Shown in pieces: positions 18,365-27,662 of a stretch of DNA of 64,000 nt. The DNA lies in NCBI RefSeq assembly GCF_036825535.1, contig NZ_CP098813.1, positions 62,001-126,000 on the forward strand, read 5' to 3'. A model generated the notes under the pieces. That model made no database searches and was not told the DNA's origin. It was given only the letters and a program-made list of their open reading frames with translations. Within the stretch, counting starts at the first letter, position 1; every line of letters begins with the position of its first letter. This DNA comes from Parasalinivibrio latis. Its GTDB lineage: Bacteria; Pseudomonadota; Gammaproteobacteria; Enterobacterales; Vibrionaceae. Position numbers and translations under genes: made by a program.

Positions 18365-18390
18365 CTTTAACCTAAACCAAAAACGGGAAA

Positions 18391-18426
18391 GGAGCAGCTG
18401 TCAGCAAGGCACTGCTTCTTTTTTTT
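18391..18426 (+). terminator. Terminator of the ATPase gene
   Basis: GGAGCAG (18391-18397) pairs with CTGCTTC (18412-18418, one GU), followed by eight T (18419-18426). It overlaps the 3' end of the convergent diguanylate cyclase gene. Confidence 0.7.
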
Positions 18427-19411
18427 GATTCGGCTTTCGTTTTGTTTTTTGTGCTTTCAATGTCTTTTTTTTACGCTTTTCCACACTTTGCAGCTGCGTT
18501 TCAGGCTGTTGTGCCACTACCTTATTCCGACCGGAATTTTTTGCTTCATATAAGGCATCGTCAGCCCTTGCATAAACGGTTTCTGCATCGTCCCCCTGAA
18601 ATACTGAGGTTACACCGACACTCACAGTAACAAAGAGCTCAAATCCCCGGTAAGTCACCGAATGGGTAGCAATGGTTTCCCTAATACGTTCAGCAATATC
18701 CCTTGCATGCTTCAGATTCATCCTTGGCAACAATACAGCGAATTCTTCGCCTCCTACCCTCGCAAACAAGTCATCTTCACGCAGAATCTGGGAAACAAGT
18801 TGGCCGAGCCCCTGCAGCACTTTATCCCCGGCTTGGTGACCAAAGTTATCATTGATTCGCTTAAAGTGATCGAGATCCAAAAGCAGCAAGCAGGTATCTC
18901 TTCTGACCATTCGGGCTGTCGAGGTTTCCAACTGAAGGGCATCCATAAATCTTCGTCGGTTGAACAGACCTGTCAATGCATCTGTTTCACTCTGCATTCG
19001 AAGCAGACATTCCATTTGGTAGCGCTTCGTGACGTTCCGGGTAAGCCACAATACAGCCCTTTCGCCGCCATAAATCATGGAGAGCGGACATACCTTGCCC
19101 TCAAAGTGTAAAACACCGCTGGGGCCGGAATCGCCTTCGATCCCATCCACATCCGAAGCAGCAAGATCATATTCAACAACCCTTACCCCCTGATTGTTTA
19201 AAACATCAAGGATCTGGACCATAAACCAGTCGGCCTTTTCTTTGGAAAGGGCATCATAAAGTGACCTCCCGACCAGCGGATGACCATTGTGGTAAGTGTG
19301 TTGATCCTCTCCTCCCAGGAAGTCTACATATTTGCCTGACTCACTGAGGATAAATACCGGATCTGGCAGCAGCGATATAATTTCTCTGAGTTGCTTTTCG
19401 TTCAATGCCAT
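18401..19411 (-). CDS. PAS-GGDEF diguanylate cyclase
   Basis: A 336-residue soluble protein. Residues about 8-130 form a PAS-like sensor (LPDPVFILSESGKYVDF), followed by GGDEF at about 140-300 with an intact active site (ARVGGEEFAVLLP) and LLLDLDHFKRINDNFGH. The inhibitory I-site RxxD four residues upstream of GGEEF reads REDD, so product inhibition may still operate. An unusual lysine-rich tail (KRKKKTLKAQKTKRK) ends the protein and is partly encoded by the A-rich side of the opposing gene's terminator. It makes cyclic-di-GMP; signal unknown. Confidence 0.88.
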   Translation of the reverse strand: MALNEKQLREIISLLPDPVFILSESGKYVDFLGGEDQHTYHNGHPLVGRSLYDALSKEKADWFMVQILDVLNNQGVRVVEYDLAASDVDGIEGDSGPSGVLHFEGKVCPLSMIYGGERAVLWLTRNVTKRYQMECLLRMQSETDALTGLFNRRRFMDALQLETSTARMVRRDTCLLLLDLDHFKRINDNFGHQAGDKVLQGLGQLVSQILREDDLFARVGGEEFAVLLPRMNLKHARDIAERIRETIATHSVTYRGFELFVTVSVGVTSVFQGDDAETVYARADDALYEAKNSGRNKVVAQQPETQLQSVEKRKKKTLKAQKTKRKPNQKKEAVPC

Positions 19412-19599
19412 ATTTCTTTCCTTACTGATGGCACCGGAATTTTGATTATTTTTTATACAACCATTTTAGCAGCTCGACCTATCGCAAACGAGAGCTAACT
19501 CGCAGATATATAAGTATTTTATATTCACGAATAAAATGATAGATGAGCGAATGCTAACCGAAAGGAAAATGAACGCCGATTTTTCAACCGGCGGAGTTG

Positions 19600-20277
19600 T
19601 CAGTAACTGATGAGGTTGCCCAGTTCTACAAATGAACGAATTGTGTATGTCGGTTTAATGGTTTCGTCTGCAGGGTTCCCCGCGTGGTTAAACCAGCATG
19701 CATCCATCCCGGAATTGAGACCTCCGAGGACATCCGATGCTAAGGTATCCCCTACCATCAACACATTTTTACGGTCAGGTTGTCCAGCTTGTTCCAATGC
19801 ATAATCAAACACAGCCGGATCCGGTTTCGCTACACCAATTTCTTCTGATACAACAACAAAATCGAAGTAGTCTTTCAGACCAGTTCGCTCAAGCCGGATA
19901 TTCTGCAAGGCTGTAAACCCATTGGTAATAATCGCCATACGAACCTTGCCTTTCAAGGCTGACAGTTGTTCTCTCACACCGTCAAGAGGCATACAAATCT
20001 CAGCCATGGCATCAAGGAAGCTGCTGTTTAGCTGTTCCGGAGCTATATCCAGTCTCTCTGACCAACTGGTAAAGCGCCTGGTCTGAAGCTCATATGCAGT
20101 CACGATGCCATTTTGGTAATCCACCCAAAGTGGTTTATTGGTCAATTGGTATTCATCGAAATCCTGACGGGTAAAATCCACACCGTAGCGTGAAAACATC
20201 AGGACCAGGCCACGAAATGCATCAAAATGGAACAAGGTTTCGTCCGCATCAAAAAAGATCCACTGGTACTTCTTCAT
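19600..20277 (-). CDS. yjjG: Pyrimidine 5'-nucleotidase YjjG
   Basis: A 225-residue HAD-family phosphatase closely matching E. coli YjjG throughout: FFDADETLFHFD (motif I, D10 and D12), NKPLWVDYQNG, ITNGF (motif II), GVAKPDPAVFDYALEQAG (motif III Lys) and MVGDTLASDVLGG (motif IV). YjjG removes phosphate from pyrimidine monophosphates and clears non-canonical nucleotides. Monocistronic. Confidence 0.93.
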   Translation of the reverse strand: MKKYQWIFFDADETLFHFDAFRGLVLMFSRYGVDFTRQDFDEYQLTNKPLWVDYQNGIVTAYELQTRRFTSWSERLDIAPEQLNSSFLDAMAEICMPLDGVREQLSALKGKVRMAIITNGFTALQNIRLERTGLKDYFDFVVVSEEIGVAKPDPAVFDYALEQAGQPDRKNVLMVGDTLASDVLGGLNSGMDACWFNHAGNPADETIKPTYTIRSFVELGNLISY

Positions 20278-20344
20278 TCTTTTTCTCCAGTTTTGGCCGG
20301 GAAGTCATACCGCGACATTCCCGATAAGCCCGGCGATGTTACAG

Positions 20345-20376
20345 CAAAAACCGGCCGCTTTCACGGCCGGTTTTCT
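20345..20376 (-). terminator. Terminator of mntH
   Basis: AAAACCGGCCG (20347-20357) pairs with CGGCCGGTTTT (20364-20374). On the minus strand the stem ends in five T. It lies beyond the mntH stop and may also shape the yjjG leader. Confidence 0.8.
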
Positions 20377-20424
20377 GTTGTTCGCAGGTATCTCTTTCAT
20401 CGAATTAATTAGCAGGGAATCAAC

Positions 20425-21660
20425 CTATTGGGACAGGGTAAACAGTAAGTAGCAGTTCAGTACAAGCACAAAACCGACAATCACCATACCCAACACTGAT
20501 ACCACGCGTTTATTCGCGAATTGCCCCATCAATTTTTGACTGTTAGTGAACATCAGCAGTGGGATCAGTGCCAGCGCAATACCGAAGCTAAGTACCACCT
20601 GGCTCATCACCAAGATATCAGTTGTGTTAATGCCCAAGCCGATAACAACAAACGAAGGGATCATTGTCACCGCACGGCGCACCCAGACCGGAATAGTAAA
20701 GTGAACGAAACCCTGCATCACCACCTGACCAGCCAGGGTACCCACCACAGTGGATGACAGGCCAGATGCAATGAGCGAGATACCAAACAGCATCGAAGCG
20801 GCATGACCCAACAGTGGTTCCAGTGTCATGTAAGCCGTTTCAATTTCTGCAACATCATGACGACCACTGGCATGGAATACGGCTGCAGCCATGGCGATAA
20901 TTGCAACGTTCACAAACCCGGCAATGGTCATCGCAAACAACACGTCCACCCTTGTAGAGCGCAGGCGTTTTTCAGTTTTTTCGCCATAACCCTGTTTAAA
21001 CAGCGCTGAGTGCAGGTAAATCACATGCGGCATAACTGTTGCACCCAGAATACCGGCTGCAAGGTAAATCTGGTGAGGTTCAGTCAGGGTTGGTAAAAGC
21101 AGTCCTTTCACCATCTCACCCCCTGCCGGTTTCGCCATCAGCAGTTCGGCTATGTAGATACCGGCAACAAGAAGCAAAAGCCCGCCGATTACCGCTTCAA
21201 GGGGTTTCTGGCTGCGTCGGTTAAACATCAGGATGCCAAACGTCGCAAGTGCAGTAAGAATGGCACCTTCCATCAACGTAATGCCAAACAACAATTGGAA
21301 GCCGACAGAGGCACCGATAAATTCTGCCAGGTCTGTCGCCATAGCAATCACTTCTGCCTGCACCCAATAAGGGATGATGGCCCATTTGGGCAAACGGTCT
21401 CGGAGGTGCTCTGCGAGGTTTTTACCGGTAACAATACCCAGTTTTGCTGAAAGGTACTGGATCAGCATGGCCATCAGGTTGGCCCAGAGCACAACCCACA
21501 GGAGCTGGTAACCAAAAGATGACCCGGCTTCAATGTTGGTCGCAAAATTGCCCGGATCGATATAACCAATGGCAGCAATAAATGCAGGTCCGAGTAGAAG
21601 GAGCTTACGTTTGAAATTTAACGACAAGTGGGGAAAACGATGAAGAAATACTGCGTTCAT
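20425..21660 (-). CDS. mntH: Nramp-family Mn(II)/Fe(II) transporter MntH
   Basis: A 411-residue protein, the normal MntH length, with about eleven TM helices. The metal-binding DPGN motif is in TM1 (IGYIDPGNFATNIEAGS) and the MPH motif in TM6 (GATVMPHVIYLHSAL). It imports Mn(II) coupled to protons. Monocistronic; the upstream 360-bp gap is shared with the RND pump operon. No clear MntR or Fur box was recognised. Confidence 0.93.
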   Translation of the reverse strand: MNAVFLHRFPHLSLNFKRKLLLLGPAFIAAIGYIDPGNFATNIEAGSSFGYQLLWVVLWANLMAMLIQYLSAKLGIVTGKNLAEHLRDRLPKWAIIPYWVQAEVIAMATDLAEFIGASVGFQLLFGITLMEGAILTALATFGILMFNRRSQKPLEAVIGGLLLLVAGIYIAELLMAKPAGGEMVKGLLLPTLTEPHQIYLAAGILGATVMPHVIYLHSALFKQGYGEKTEKRLRSTRVDVLFAMTIAGFVNVAIIAMAAAVFHASGRHDVAEIETAYMTLEPLLGHAASMLFGISLIASGLSSTVVGTLAGQVVMQGFVHFTIPVWVRRAVTMIPSFVVIGLGINTTDILVMSQVVLSFGIALALIPLLMFTNSQKLMGQFANKRVVSVLGMVIVGFVLVLNCYLLFTLSQ

Positions 21661-21872
21661 TATTTACTGCCTGCTTTATTATTCTGGGTACACGATACGC
21701 CCCCTCTTTCAATAGTTCATATCACTTAAGCCAATCACTTTAATAGATATCATCAATTCTTATAGCGCAATGTATTCCCAGCGCAAATCCTTTAAAAATC
21801 AATGTTATGTAAAGAAGTGAAAACACTGTTCTGTGATCCATTACGTAGTTATATTCTCCCCATCGGGTGTTA

Positions 21873-21945
21873 GATACGCCGGATATCCAATGTCACTTCA
21901 GGTACACCTTTCATTTCTTACAGCACGTACCTGAAACGGCGTATC
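21873..21945. promoter_or_regulatory. Nested inverted repeats upstream of the RND pump operon
   Basis: Outer arms GATACGCC (21873-21880) and GGCGTATC (21938-21945) enclose inner arms TTCAGGTAC (21897-21905) and GTACCTGAA (21927-21935). The palindrome GGATATCC lies between the left arms (21881-21888). A third GATACGCC is at 21694-21701, close to mntH. The arrangement could be repressor operators or a large leader hairpin. The rest of the 360-bp gap (21661-22020) shows nothing else clear. Confidence 0.5.
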
Positions 21946-22020
21946 GAGCCAATGGCAATACACCGCTTCGTTTGAAAGCATTCGGTCTGTCGTACCGGGT
22001 GATGAAACTATGGAGTCAAA

Positions 22021-23166
22021 ATGAACAAAAAACTCAGGATTGCCACGGCAATTTCTGCCGCTCTGTGGCTATCTGGTTGCGATATGTCTTCGCACGCTGC
22101 CCAGAATAACCAACCACCGCCAGCCGTACCGGTAAACGTCATTGAGCTCAAGCAGGGCGCACAGGCTATTACCATGGAACTGCCGGGCCGCAGCCGGGCA
22201 TACATGGAAGCGGAAGTGCGTCCCCAGGTGAACGGCATCATTCTGGCGCGAAGCTTTACCGAAGGCGGTATCGTTGATGAAGGACAGTCACTGTACCAGA
22301 TTGACGACGCTACCTATAAAGCGGCGCTTATCAGTGCAAAAGCTGAGCTCAAGCGTGCTGAGGCGGCACTCGCATCTACCCGCGCAACTGCCAAACGTTT
22401 TGAAGAACTGGTAAAAACCCGTGCTATCAGCCAGCAGGACTATGATCAGGCCAACGCGGCTTACCTTGAAGCACAGGCCAGCGTTGCCGTTGCCAAAGCC
22501 GCTATCAATGCTGCGGAAATAAACCTGCGCTACACCAAGGTTCAGGCCCCAATTTCCGGCCGTATCAGTAAATCAAACGTCACGCCAGGTGCATTGGTCA
22601 CTGCTAACCAGGGACAGGCTTTGGCGAAAATTTCCCAGCTTGATCCCATCAATGTAGACATTGCCCAATCGAGCACCCAGATGCTTCGCCTGAAACAGCG
22701 TATTGCAAGCGGCCAGCTTCACCAGCCGGAAACCGCAGAAGTCAGCCTGATCCTTGAAGACGGCAGCGTTTATCCGTTCAAGGGCTCGATGAAATTTGCT
22801 GAGGTTACGGTTAACGAAACCACAGGCGCAGTTACCCTGCGTGCTGAGTTCCCTAACCCTGACGGTATTCTGCTGCCGGGTATGTTTGTACGTACTATCG
22901 TCACGGTTGGCACTGACCCTGAAGCTATCCTGGTACCCCAAAAAGCCATCAGCCGCACACCACGCGGTGAAGCAATGGCAATGGTGGTGAACAAAGAAAA
23001 CCAGGTGGAAGCCCGCATGGTTGAAACTGCGGAAGCTATTGACCACCAATGGCGTATTACTGCCGGCCTTGAAGAAGGCGACAAAGTGGTGGTGGAAGGT
23101 TTGCAGAAAATTCGCCCGGGCGCGAAAGTCACCGCAACCGTCCTTAGCGACAAGCCTGCAAGCTAA
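22021..23166 (+). CDS. RND efflux periplasmic adaptor (AcrA/MexA family)
   Basis: A 381-residue membrane fusion protein. The signal sequence ends in the lipobox LSGC (Cys20), so it is a lipoprotein anchored to the inner membrane. Lipoyl/barrel-sandwich halves flank an alpha-hairpin (about residues 95-165, rich in Ala and Gln), then beta-barrel and membrane-proximal domains. GGAG precedes the ATG. It joins the AcrB-like pump (12 bp downstream) to an outer-membrane TolC-type channel, which is not encoded here. Confidence 0.92.
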   Translation: MNKKLRIATAISAALWLSGCDMSSHAAQNNQPPPAVPVNVIELKQGAQAITMELPGRSRAYMEAEVRPQVNGIILARSFTEGGIVDEGQSLYQIDDATYKAALISAKAELKRAEAALASTRATAKRFEELVKTRAISQQDYDQANAAYLEAQASVAVAKAAINAAEINLRYTKVQAPISGRISKSNVTPGALVTANQGQALAKISQLDPINVDIAQSSTQMLRLKQRIASGQLHQPETAEVSLILEDGSVYPFKGSMKFAEVTVNETTGAVTLRAEFPNPDGILLPGMFVRTIVTVGTDPEAILVPQKAISRTPRGEAMAMVVNKENQVEARMVETAEAIDHQWRITAGLEEGDKVVVEGLQKIRPGAKVTATVLSDKPAS

Positions 23167-23178
23167 CAGGGACTCATC

Positions 23179-26100
23179 ATGGCTCGTTTTTTCATAGATC
23201 GACCGATCTTTGCATGGGTAATCGCAATCATCATCATGCTGGCCGGTGTGCTTTCCATCAGTACGCTGCCGGTATCGCAGTACCCGACAATTGCCCCGCC
23301 GCAAATCATCATCAGTGCCAACTATCCGGGTGCCTCTGCAAAAACCGTCGAGGACTCAGTCACGCAGGTCATTGAGCAGCGCATGACCGGCCTCGACCAC
23401 CTCCGCTATATCTCTTCTGAAAGTGACAGCTTTGGTAATGCAAGTATCAAGCTGACCTTCAACGCAGAAGCAGATGTCGATATCGCGCAGGTCCAGGTGC
23501 AGAACAAACTGCAACTGGCCATGCCACTCCTCCCGCAGGTGGTTCAGGCGCAGGGTGTGAGCGTAAACAAGGCAGGTACCGGCTTCCTGATGCTGCTGGG
23601 CTTCGTATCTGAAGACGGTACCTTGGACAAGGCCGACATTGCCGACTACGTATCATCGAATATCCAGGACCCGATCAGCCGTGTTTCCGGCGTGGGTGAC
23701 ATCCAGGTATTCGGCGCACAGTATGCAATGCGTATATGGCTCGACCCGCTGAAGCTCAACCAGTACAACCTGACCACCAATGACGTCATCATGGCAATCC
23801 GTGAGCAAAACGCACAGGTGTCAGCAGGCCAGCTTGGCGGTGCCCCGTCAGTAAAAGGCCAACAGCTTAACGCAACAGTATCTTCCCAGTCCCTGCTGCA
23901 AACCCAGGAAGATTTCAGCAACATCGTGCTGAAATCAGATTCAACGGGTGCCAAGGTTCTGCTTAGCGATGTTGCGAAAGTGGAGAAAGGCGCAGAAAGC
24001 TATATGGTCAACGGCTATTACAACGGTAAAGCTGCTTCTGGCCTGGCAATCCAGCTGGCACCGGGTGCTAACGCACTCGAAACCAAAGAAGCCGTTCTTG
24101 AGCGTATGGCGGAACTGGAAGCCTTCTTCCCGGATGGCCTTGAAATGGTCGTTCCGTTTGATACCACGCCGTTCGTCAGCAGCTCAATTGAAGGGGTTGT
24201 GAAGACCCTGCTGGAAGCCGTTGTACTGGTGTTCGTCATCATGTACCTGTTCCTGCAGAACTTCCGCGCAACCCTGATTCCGATGATTGCCGTCCCGGTT
24301 GTTCTCCTGGGAACCTTCGGTATCCTGGCGGTTGCCGGTTTCTCGGTCAACATGCTGACGATGTTTGCCATGGTACTGGCTATCGGCCTCCTGGTGGATG
24401 ACGCCATCGTTGTTGTCGAAAACGTTGAGCGCATCATGTCAGAGGAAGGTTGTACTCCTCTGGAAGCCACACGCAAGTCGATGGACCAAATTACCGGCGC
24501 ACTGGTCGGTATCGGCCTGACCCTGTCTGCGGTATTCGTACCGATGGCATTTATGTCCGGTTCCACGGGGGTTATTTACCGCCAGTTCTCGATCACCATC
24601 GTGTCGGCAATGGCGCTGTCCGTGCTGGTTGCAATGATCCTGACCCCGGCACTGTGTGCGACCATGCTCAAACAGGTTGAAAAAGGCCACGCTTACACAG
24701 ACAAAGGTTTCTTTGGCGCATTCAACCGCTGGTTTGACCGTTGTACCAACCGTTACGAGTCGAGTGTCGCGAGCATCATCAAACGCACCGGCCGCATGTT
24801 CGTTGTCTTCCTGGCACTGACCGCAGCAACCGGGTGGATGTTCCTTCGCATGCCGACAGCGTTCCTGCCGGATGAAGACCAGGGGACCTTGTTCGCCCAG
24901 GCTATCCTGCCTGCGAACTCCACCCAGGAGAGTACCCTTAACGTTCTCGACAAAATGCAGACTTATCTGCTTAAGGAAGAAGCAGAATCCGTTGAGTCTG
25001 TCTTTACCGTTGCGGGCTTCAGCTTCGCCGGTATGGGCCAGAACATGGGTATGGCGTTTATCAACCTGAAACCTTGGGATGAACGTACTGCACCGGGTAC
25101 CGATGTTCAGTCTATCGCAGGTCGCGCGATGGGTGCGTTCATGCAGATTAAAGAAGCAATGGTGTTTGCCTTTGTACCACCAGCGGTTATGGAACTGGGT
25201 ACAGCAAACGGCTTCGACTTCTATCTGCAGGACCGTAGCGGTAACGGCCACGATGCGCTGATTGCAGCACGTAACCAGATGCTGGGTATGGCCGGACAGG
25301 ATCCTAACCTTGTGGGTGTCCGCCCGAACGGTCAGGAAGATGCGCCGCTTTACCAACTGCACATTGACCACGCCAAGCTGCGTGCACTGAACCTCAACAT
25401 TGCTGAAGTGAACTCTGTTCTGGCTTCCGCATGGGGTGGTGCTTACGTGAATGACTTCATCGACCGTGGCCGTATCAAGAAAGTCATGGTGCAGGGTGAG
25501 GACCGCTACCGCATGCAGCCGGACGACCTCGACAAGTGGTTTGTACGTAACAGCAAAGGGGAAATGGTGCCGTTCTCCGCATTTGCCACCGGCTCATGGG
25601 AATTCGGCCCACCGCGTCTGGAGCGTTTTAACGGCCTTCCGGCAGTAAACATCCAGGGTGCAACCGTACCTGGCTACAGCACCGGTGCAGCGATGGACAG
25701 CATTGAAGACATGGCCGGCAAACTGCCACCGGGCTTTGGTATCGAATGGAACGGTCTCTCTTATGAAGAGCGTCTGTCCGGTAACCAGGCCCCAGCACTG
25801 TATGCGCTGTCGATTCTGGTGGTATTCCTGGTACTTGCGGCACTCTATGAAAGCTGGTCAGTACCACTGGCGGTTATCCTGGTTGTGCCTCTGGGCGTTA
25901 TCGGTGCCATCGTTGCGATGACAGCACGCGGCATGCCGAATGACGTATTCTTCCAGGTTGGCCTGCTGACCACCGTGGGCCTGGCGACCAAGAACGCCAT
26001 CCTTATTGTGGAGTTTGCCAAGGAGTACTACGAGAAAGGAGCCTCTCTGAAGGAAGCGACACTGCACGCCGTGCGTGTACGTCTGCGTCCTATCCTGATG

Positions 26101-26328
26101 ACGTCACTGGCGTTTGGCCTAGGTGTTGTACCACTGGCTATCAGTTCCGGTGTAGGCTCGGGGGCGCAAAATGCTATCGGTACCGGTGTACTGGGTGGCA
26201 TGGTGGGTTCAACCTTCCTCGGCATCTTCTTCGTACCGCTGTTCTTTGTGGTGGTAGAGCGGATATTCAGCCAGCGTGAGCGTGAACAGCGACGCCAGCG
26301 CAAACTGGATAAGCTGGCAACCCAGTAA
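23179..26328 (+). CDS. RND multidrug efflux pump (AcrB/MexB family, HAE1)
   Basis: A 1049-residue inner-membrane pump, exactly the AcrB size class, with twelve TM helices and two large periplasmic loops. The proton relay Asp pair is in TM4 (GLLVDDAIVVVENVERIM), with the Lys of TM10 in GLATKNAILIVEFAKE. N-terminus MARFFIDRPIFAWVIAI is typical. It exports hydrophobic drugs, detergents or bile-like compounds by proton antiport together with the adaptor. No TetR/AcrR repressor gene is adjacent. Confidence 0.94.
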   Translation: MARFFIDRPIFAWVIAIIIMLAGVLSISTLPVSQYPTIAPPQIIISANYPGASAKTVEDSVTQVIEQRMTGLDHLRYISSESDSFGNASIKLTFNAEADVDIAQVQVQNKLQLAMPLLPQVVQAQGVSVNKAGTGFLMLLGFVSEDGTLDKADIADYVSSNIQDPISRVSGVGDIQVFGAQYAMRIWLDPLKLNQYNLTTNDVIMAIREQNAQVSAGQLGGAPSVKGQQLNATVSSQSLLQTQEDFSNIVLKSDSTGAKVLLSDVAKVEKGAESYMVNGYYNGKAASGLAIQLAPGANALETKEAVLERMAELEAFFPDGLEMVVPFDTTPFVSSSIEGVVKTLLEAVVLVFVIMYLFLQNFRATLIPMIAVPVVLLGTFGILAVAGFSVNMLTMFAMVLAIGLLVDDAIVVVENVERIMSEEGCTPLEATRKSMDQITGALVGIGLTLSAVFVPMAFMSGSTGVIYRQFSITIVSAMALSVLVAMILTPALCATMLKQVEKGHAYTDKGFFGAFNRWFDRCTNRYESSVASIIKRTGRMFVVFLALTAATGWMFLRMPTAFLPDEDQGTLFAQAILPANSTQESTLNVLDKMQTYLLKEEAESVESVFTVAGFSFAGMGQNMGMAFINLKPWDERTAPGTDVQSIAGRAMGAFMQIKEAMVFAFVPPAVMELGTANGFDFYLQDRSGNGHDALIAARNQMLGMAGQDPNLVGVRPNGQEDAPLYQLHIDHAKLRALNLNIAEVNSVLASAWGGAYVNDFIDRGRIKKVMVQGEDRYRMQPDDLDKWFVRNSKGEMVPFSAFATGSWEFGPPRLERFNGLPAVNIQGATVPGYSTGAAMDSIEDMAGKLPPGFGIEWNGLSYEERLSGNQAPALYALSILVVFLVLAALYESWSVPLAVILVVPLGVIGAIVAMTARGMPNDVFFQVGLLTTVGLATKNAILIVEFAKEYYEKGASLKEATLHAVRVRLRPILMTSLAFGLGVVPLAISSGVGSGAQNAIGTGVLGGMVGSTFLGIFFVPLFFVVVERIFSQREREQRRQRKLDKLATQ

Positions 26329-26352
26329 TTCTTTCCTTGCTTGCACACTCTC

Positions 26353-26376
26353 AAAGGGTCACGAAAGTGGCCCTTT
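26353..26376 (+). terminator. Probable terminator of the RND operon
   Basis: A 10-bp stem AAAGGGTCAC (26353-26362) / GTGGCCCTTT (26367-26376, one GU) has a GAAA tetraloop. The following T-run is poor. Confidence 0.55.
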
Positions 26377-26469
26377 GGTTGTTCCTACACCGAAGAAATG
26401 CTCCCCTGCCCGCTTTCGCTATTGCAATTTTTTGCGTACACGCTACTGTGATGCTCGCTTGTAACCTAG

Positions 26470-27594
26470 TTGGATTCCTTTTCTGTGCTGATTTACCGAC
26501 CTCGGCTGGACTATCCGCTGTTCTTTGCCATCTGTACGCTGATAGCCATCGGCTCTATGAGTGTATGGAGTGCCAGCGGTTATAGCATGCCCATTATCGA
26601 ACGCCACCTCGCGCGTGCATTCATGGCCATTACCGCCATGCTGGCTTTATCTGCCATTCCGGCGAAAAAATTCAAGGATATCGCCCCTTACCTGTTTGGG
26701 TTGGCGGTAATACTGCTACTGGGCGTCATCGTTGCCGGTGATACCACCAATGGTTCGAAACGATGGCTGGCACTGGGGCCGATTCGCTTCCAGCCTTCAG
26801 AGCTGGTGAAGGTCGCTGTCCCAATGATGGTGGCCTGGCTGATCGTTAAGGATCCCGGACGACCTGGCCTCAAGAAAATATTTATGTGTCTGGCGGTAAC
26901 TGCCCTTCCCGCCGGGCTTATCGTTATCCAGCCCGACCTCGATGGTGCAATCTTTACCGCCATTTACGCACTCTTTGTGCTGTATCTGGCCGGGATGAGC
27001 TGGAAGATTATCGCTACTGTGGTGGGGACAGTTGCCGCTGCCGTGCCTGTGCTCTGGTTCTTCTTTATGGCGGATTACCAGAAAATGCGGGTTACCCAGT
27101 TCCTGAACCCGGAATCGGACCCCCTTGGAGCCGGATACCAGATTATCCAGTCCCTGATCGCTATCGGTTCCGGTGGCATCAAGGGCAAAGGCTTTATGAA
27201 CGCAACTCAGGGCCAGCTCGGTTTTATCCCGGAAAGCCATACCGATTTCATCTTCTCTACCTTTGCAGAAGAATGGGGCTACTTTGGCAGTGCGCTGATA
27301 GTCTGCCTCTACCTGTTCATTGCAGGCCGGGCTTTGTGGCTGGCAAGCCAGAGCGATTCCGCCTATTCGCGTCTGGTGAGTGGTGCGCTGGCGCTCAGCT
27401 TCTTCCTTTATGCCTTTATCAACCTGGGCATGGTTAGTGGACTCTTGCCGGTAATGGGAAGCCCACTGCCGTTTATCAGTTACGGTGGTACCGCAATGAT
27501 TACCCAGGGTGCCTGTTTCGGCATCATCATGGCATTGTGTCCTAAACGCCGCCAGGCCGGGGCACCCTGGACGCCATACAGCCTCAACAACTGA
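26470..27594 (+). CDS. rodA: RodA-like SEDS peptidoglycan polymerase
   Basis: A 374-residue SEDS protein with about ten TM helices, matching RodA/MrdB closely: GSKRWLALGPIRFQPSELVKVAVPMMVA, the glycosyltransferase Asp in PESHTDFIFSTFAEE, and GMVSGLLPVMGSPLPFISYGGTA. SEDS proteins polymerise lipid II with a class B PBP. No PBP2 (mrdA), mltB or dacA lies beside it, so this is either the displaced sole rodA or a second copy. The frame opens with TTG 26470; GTG 26485 is an alternative and neither has a good ribosome site. Confidence 0.85.
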   Translation: MDSFSVLIYRPRLDYPLFFAICTLIAIGSMSVWSASGYSMPIIERHLARAFMAITAMLALSAIPAKKFKDIAPYLFGLAVILLLGVIVAGDTTNGSKRWLALGPIRFQPSELVKVAVPMMVAWLIVKDPGRPGLKKIFMCLAVTALPAGLIVIQPDLDGAIFTAIYALFVLYLAGMSWKIIATVVGTVAAAVPVLWFFFMADYQKMRVTQFLNPESDPLGAGYQIIQSLIAIGSGGIKGKGFMNATQGQLGFIPESHTDFIFSTFAEEWGYFGSALIVCLYLFIAGRALWLASQSDSAYSRLVSGALALSFFLYAFINLGMVSGLLPVMGSPLPFISYGGTAMITQGACFGIIMALCPKRRQAGAPWTPYSLNN

Positions 27595-27613
27595 TCTCCG
27601 GGACAAGAAAAGA

Positions 27614-27644
27614 GAAAAGCGACCAAACCGGTCGCTTTTCTTTT
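27614..27644. terminator. Bidirectional terminator after the rodA-like gene
   Basis: GAAAAGCGACC (27614-27624) pairs with GGTCGCTTTTC (27630-27640) around a 5-nt loop, with A- and T-rich flanks. It serves the rodA-like gene and the convergent small membrane protein gene. Confidence 0.8.
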
Positions 27645-27662
27645 CTCACCTAAATACCCGCT

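Noticed and set aside
24439..25371. A 310-codon open frame antisense to the RND pump
   Set aside because: Cys/His/Arg-rich translation typical of the antisense of a highly biased coding gene; no domain.
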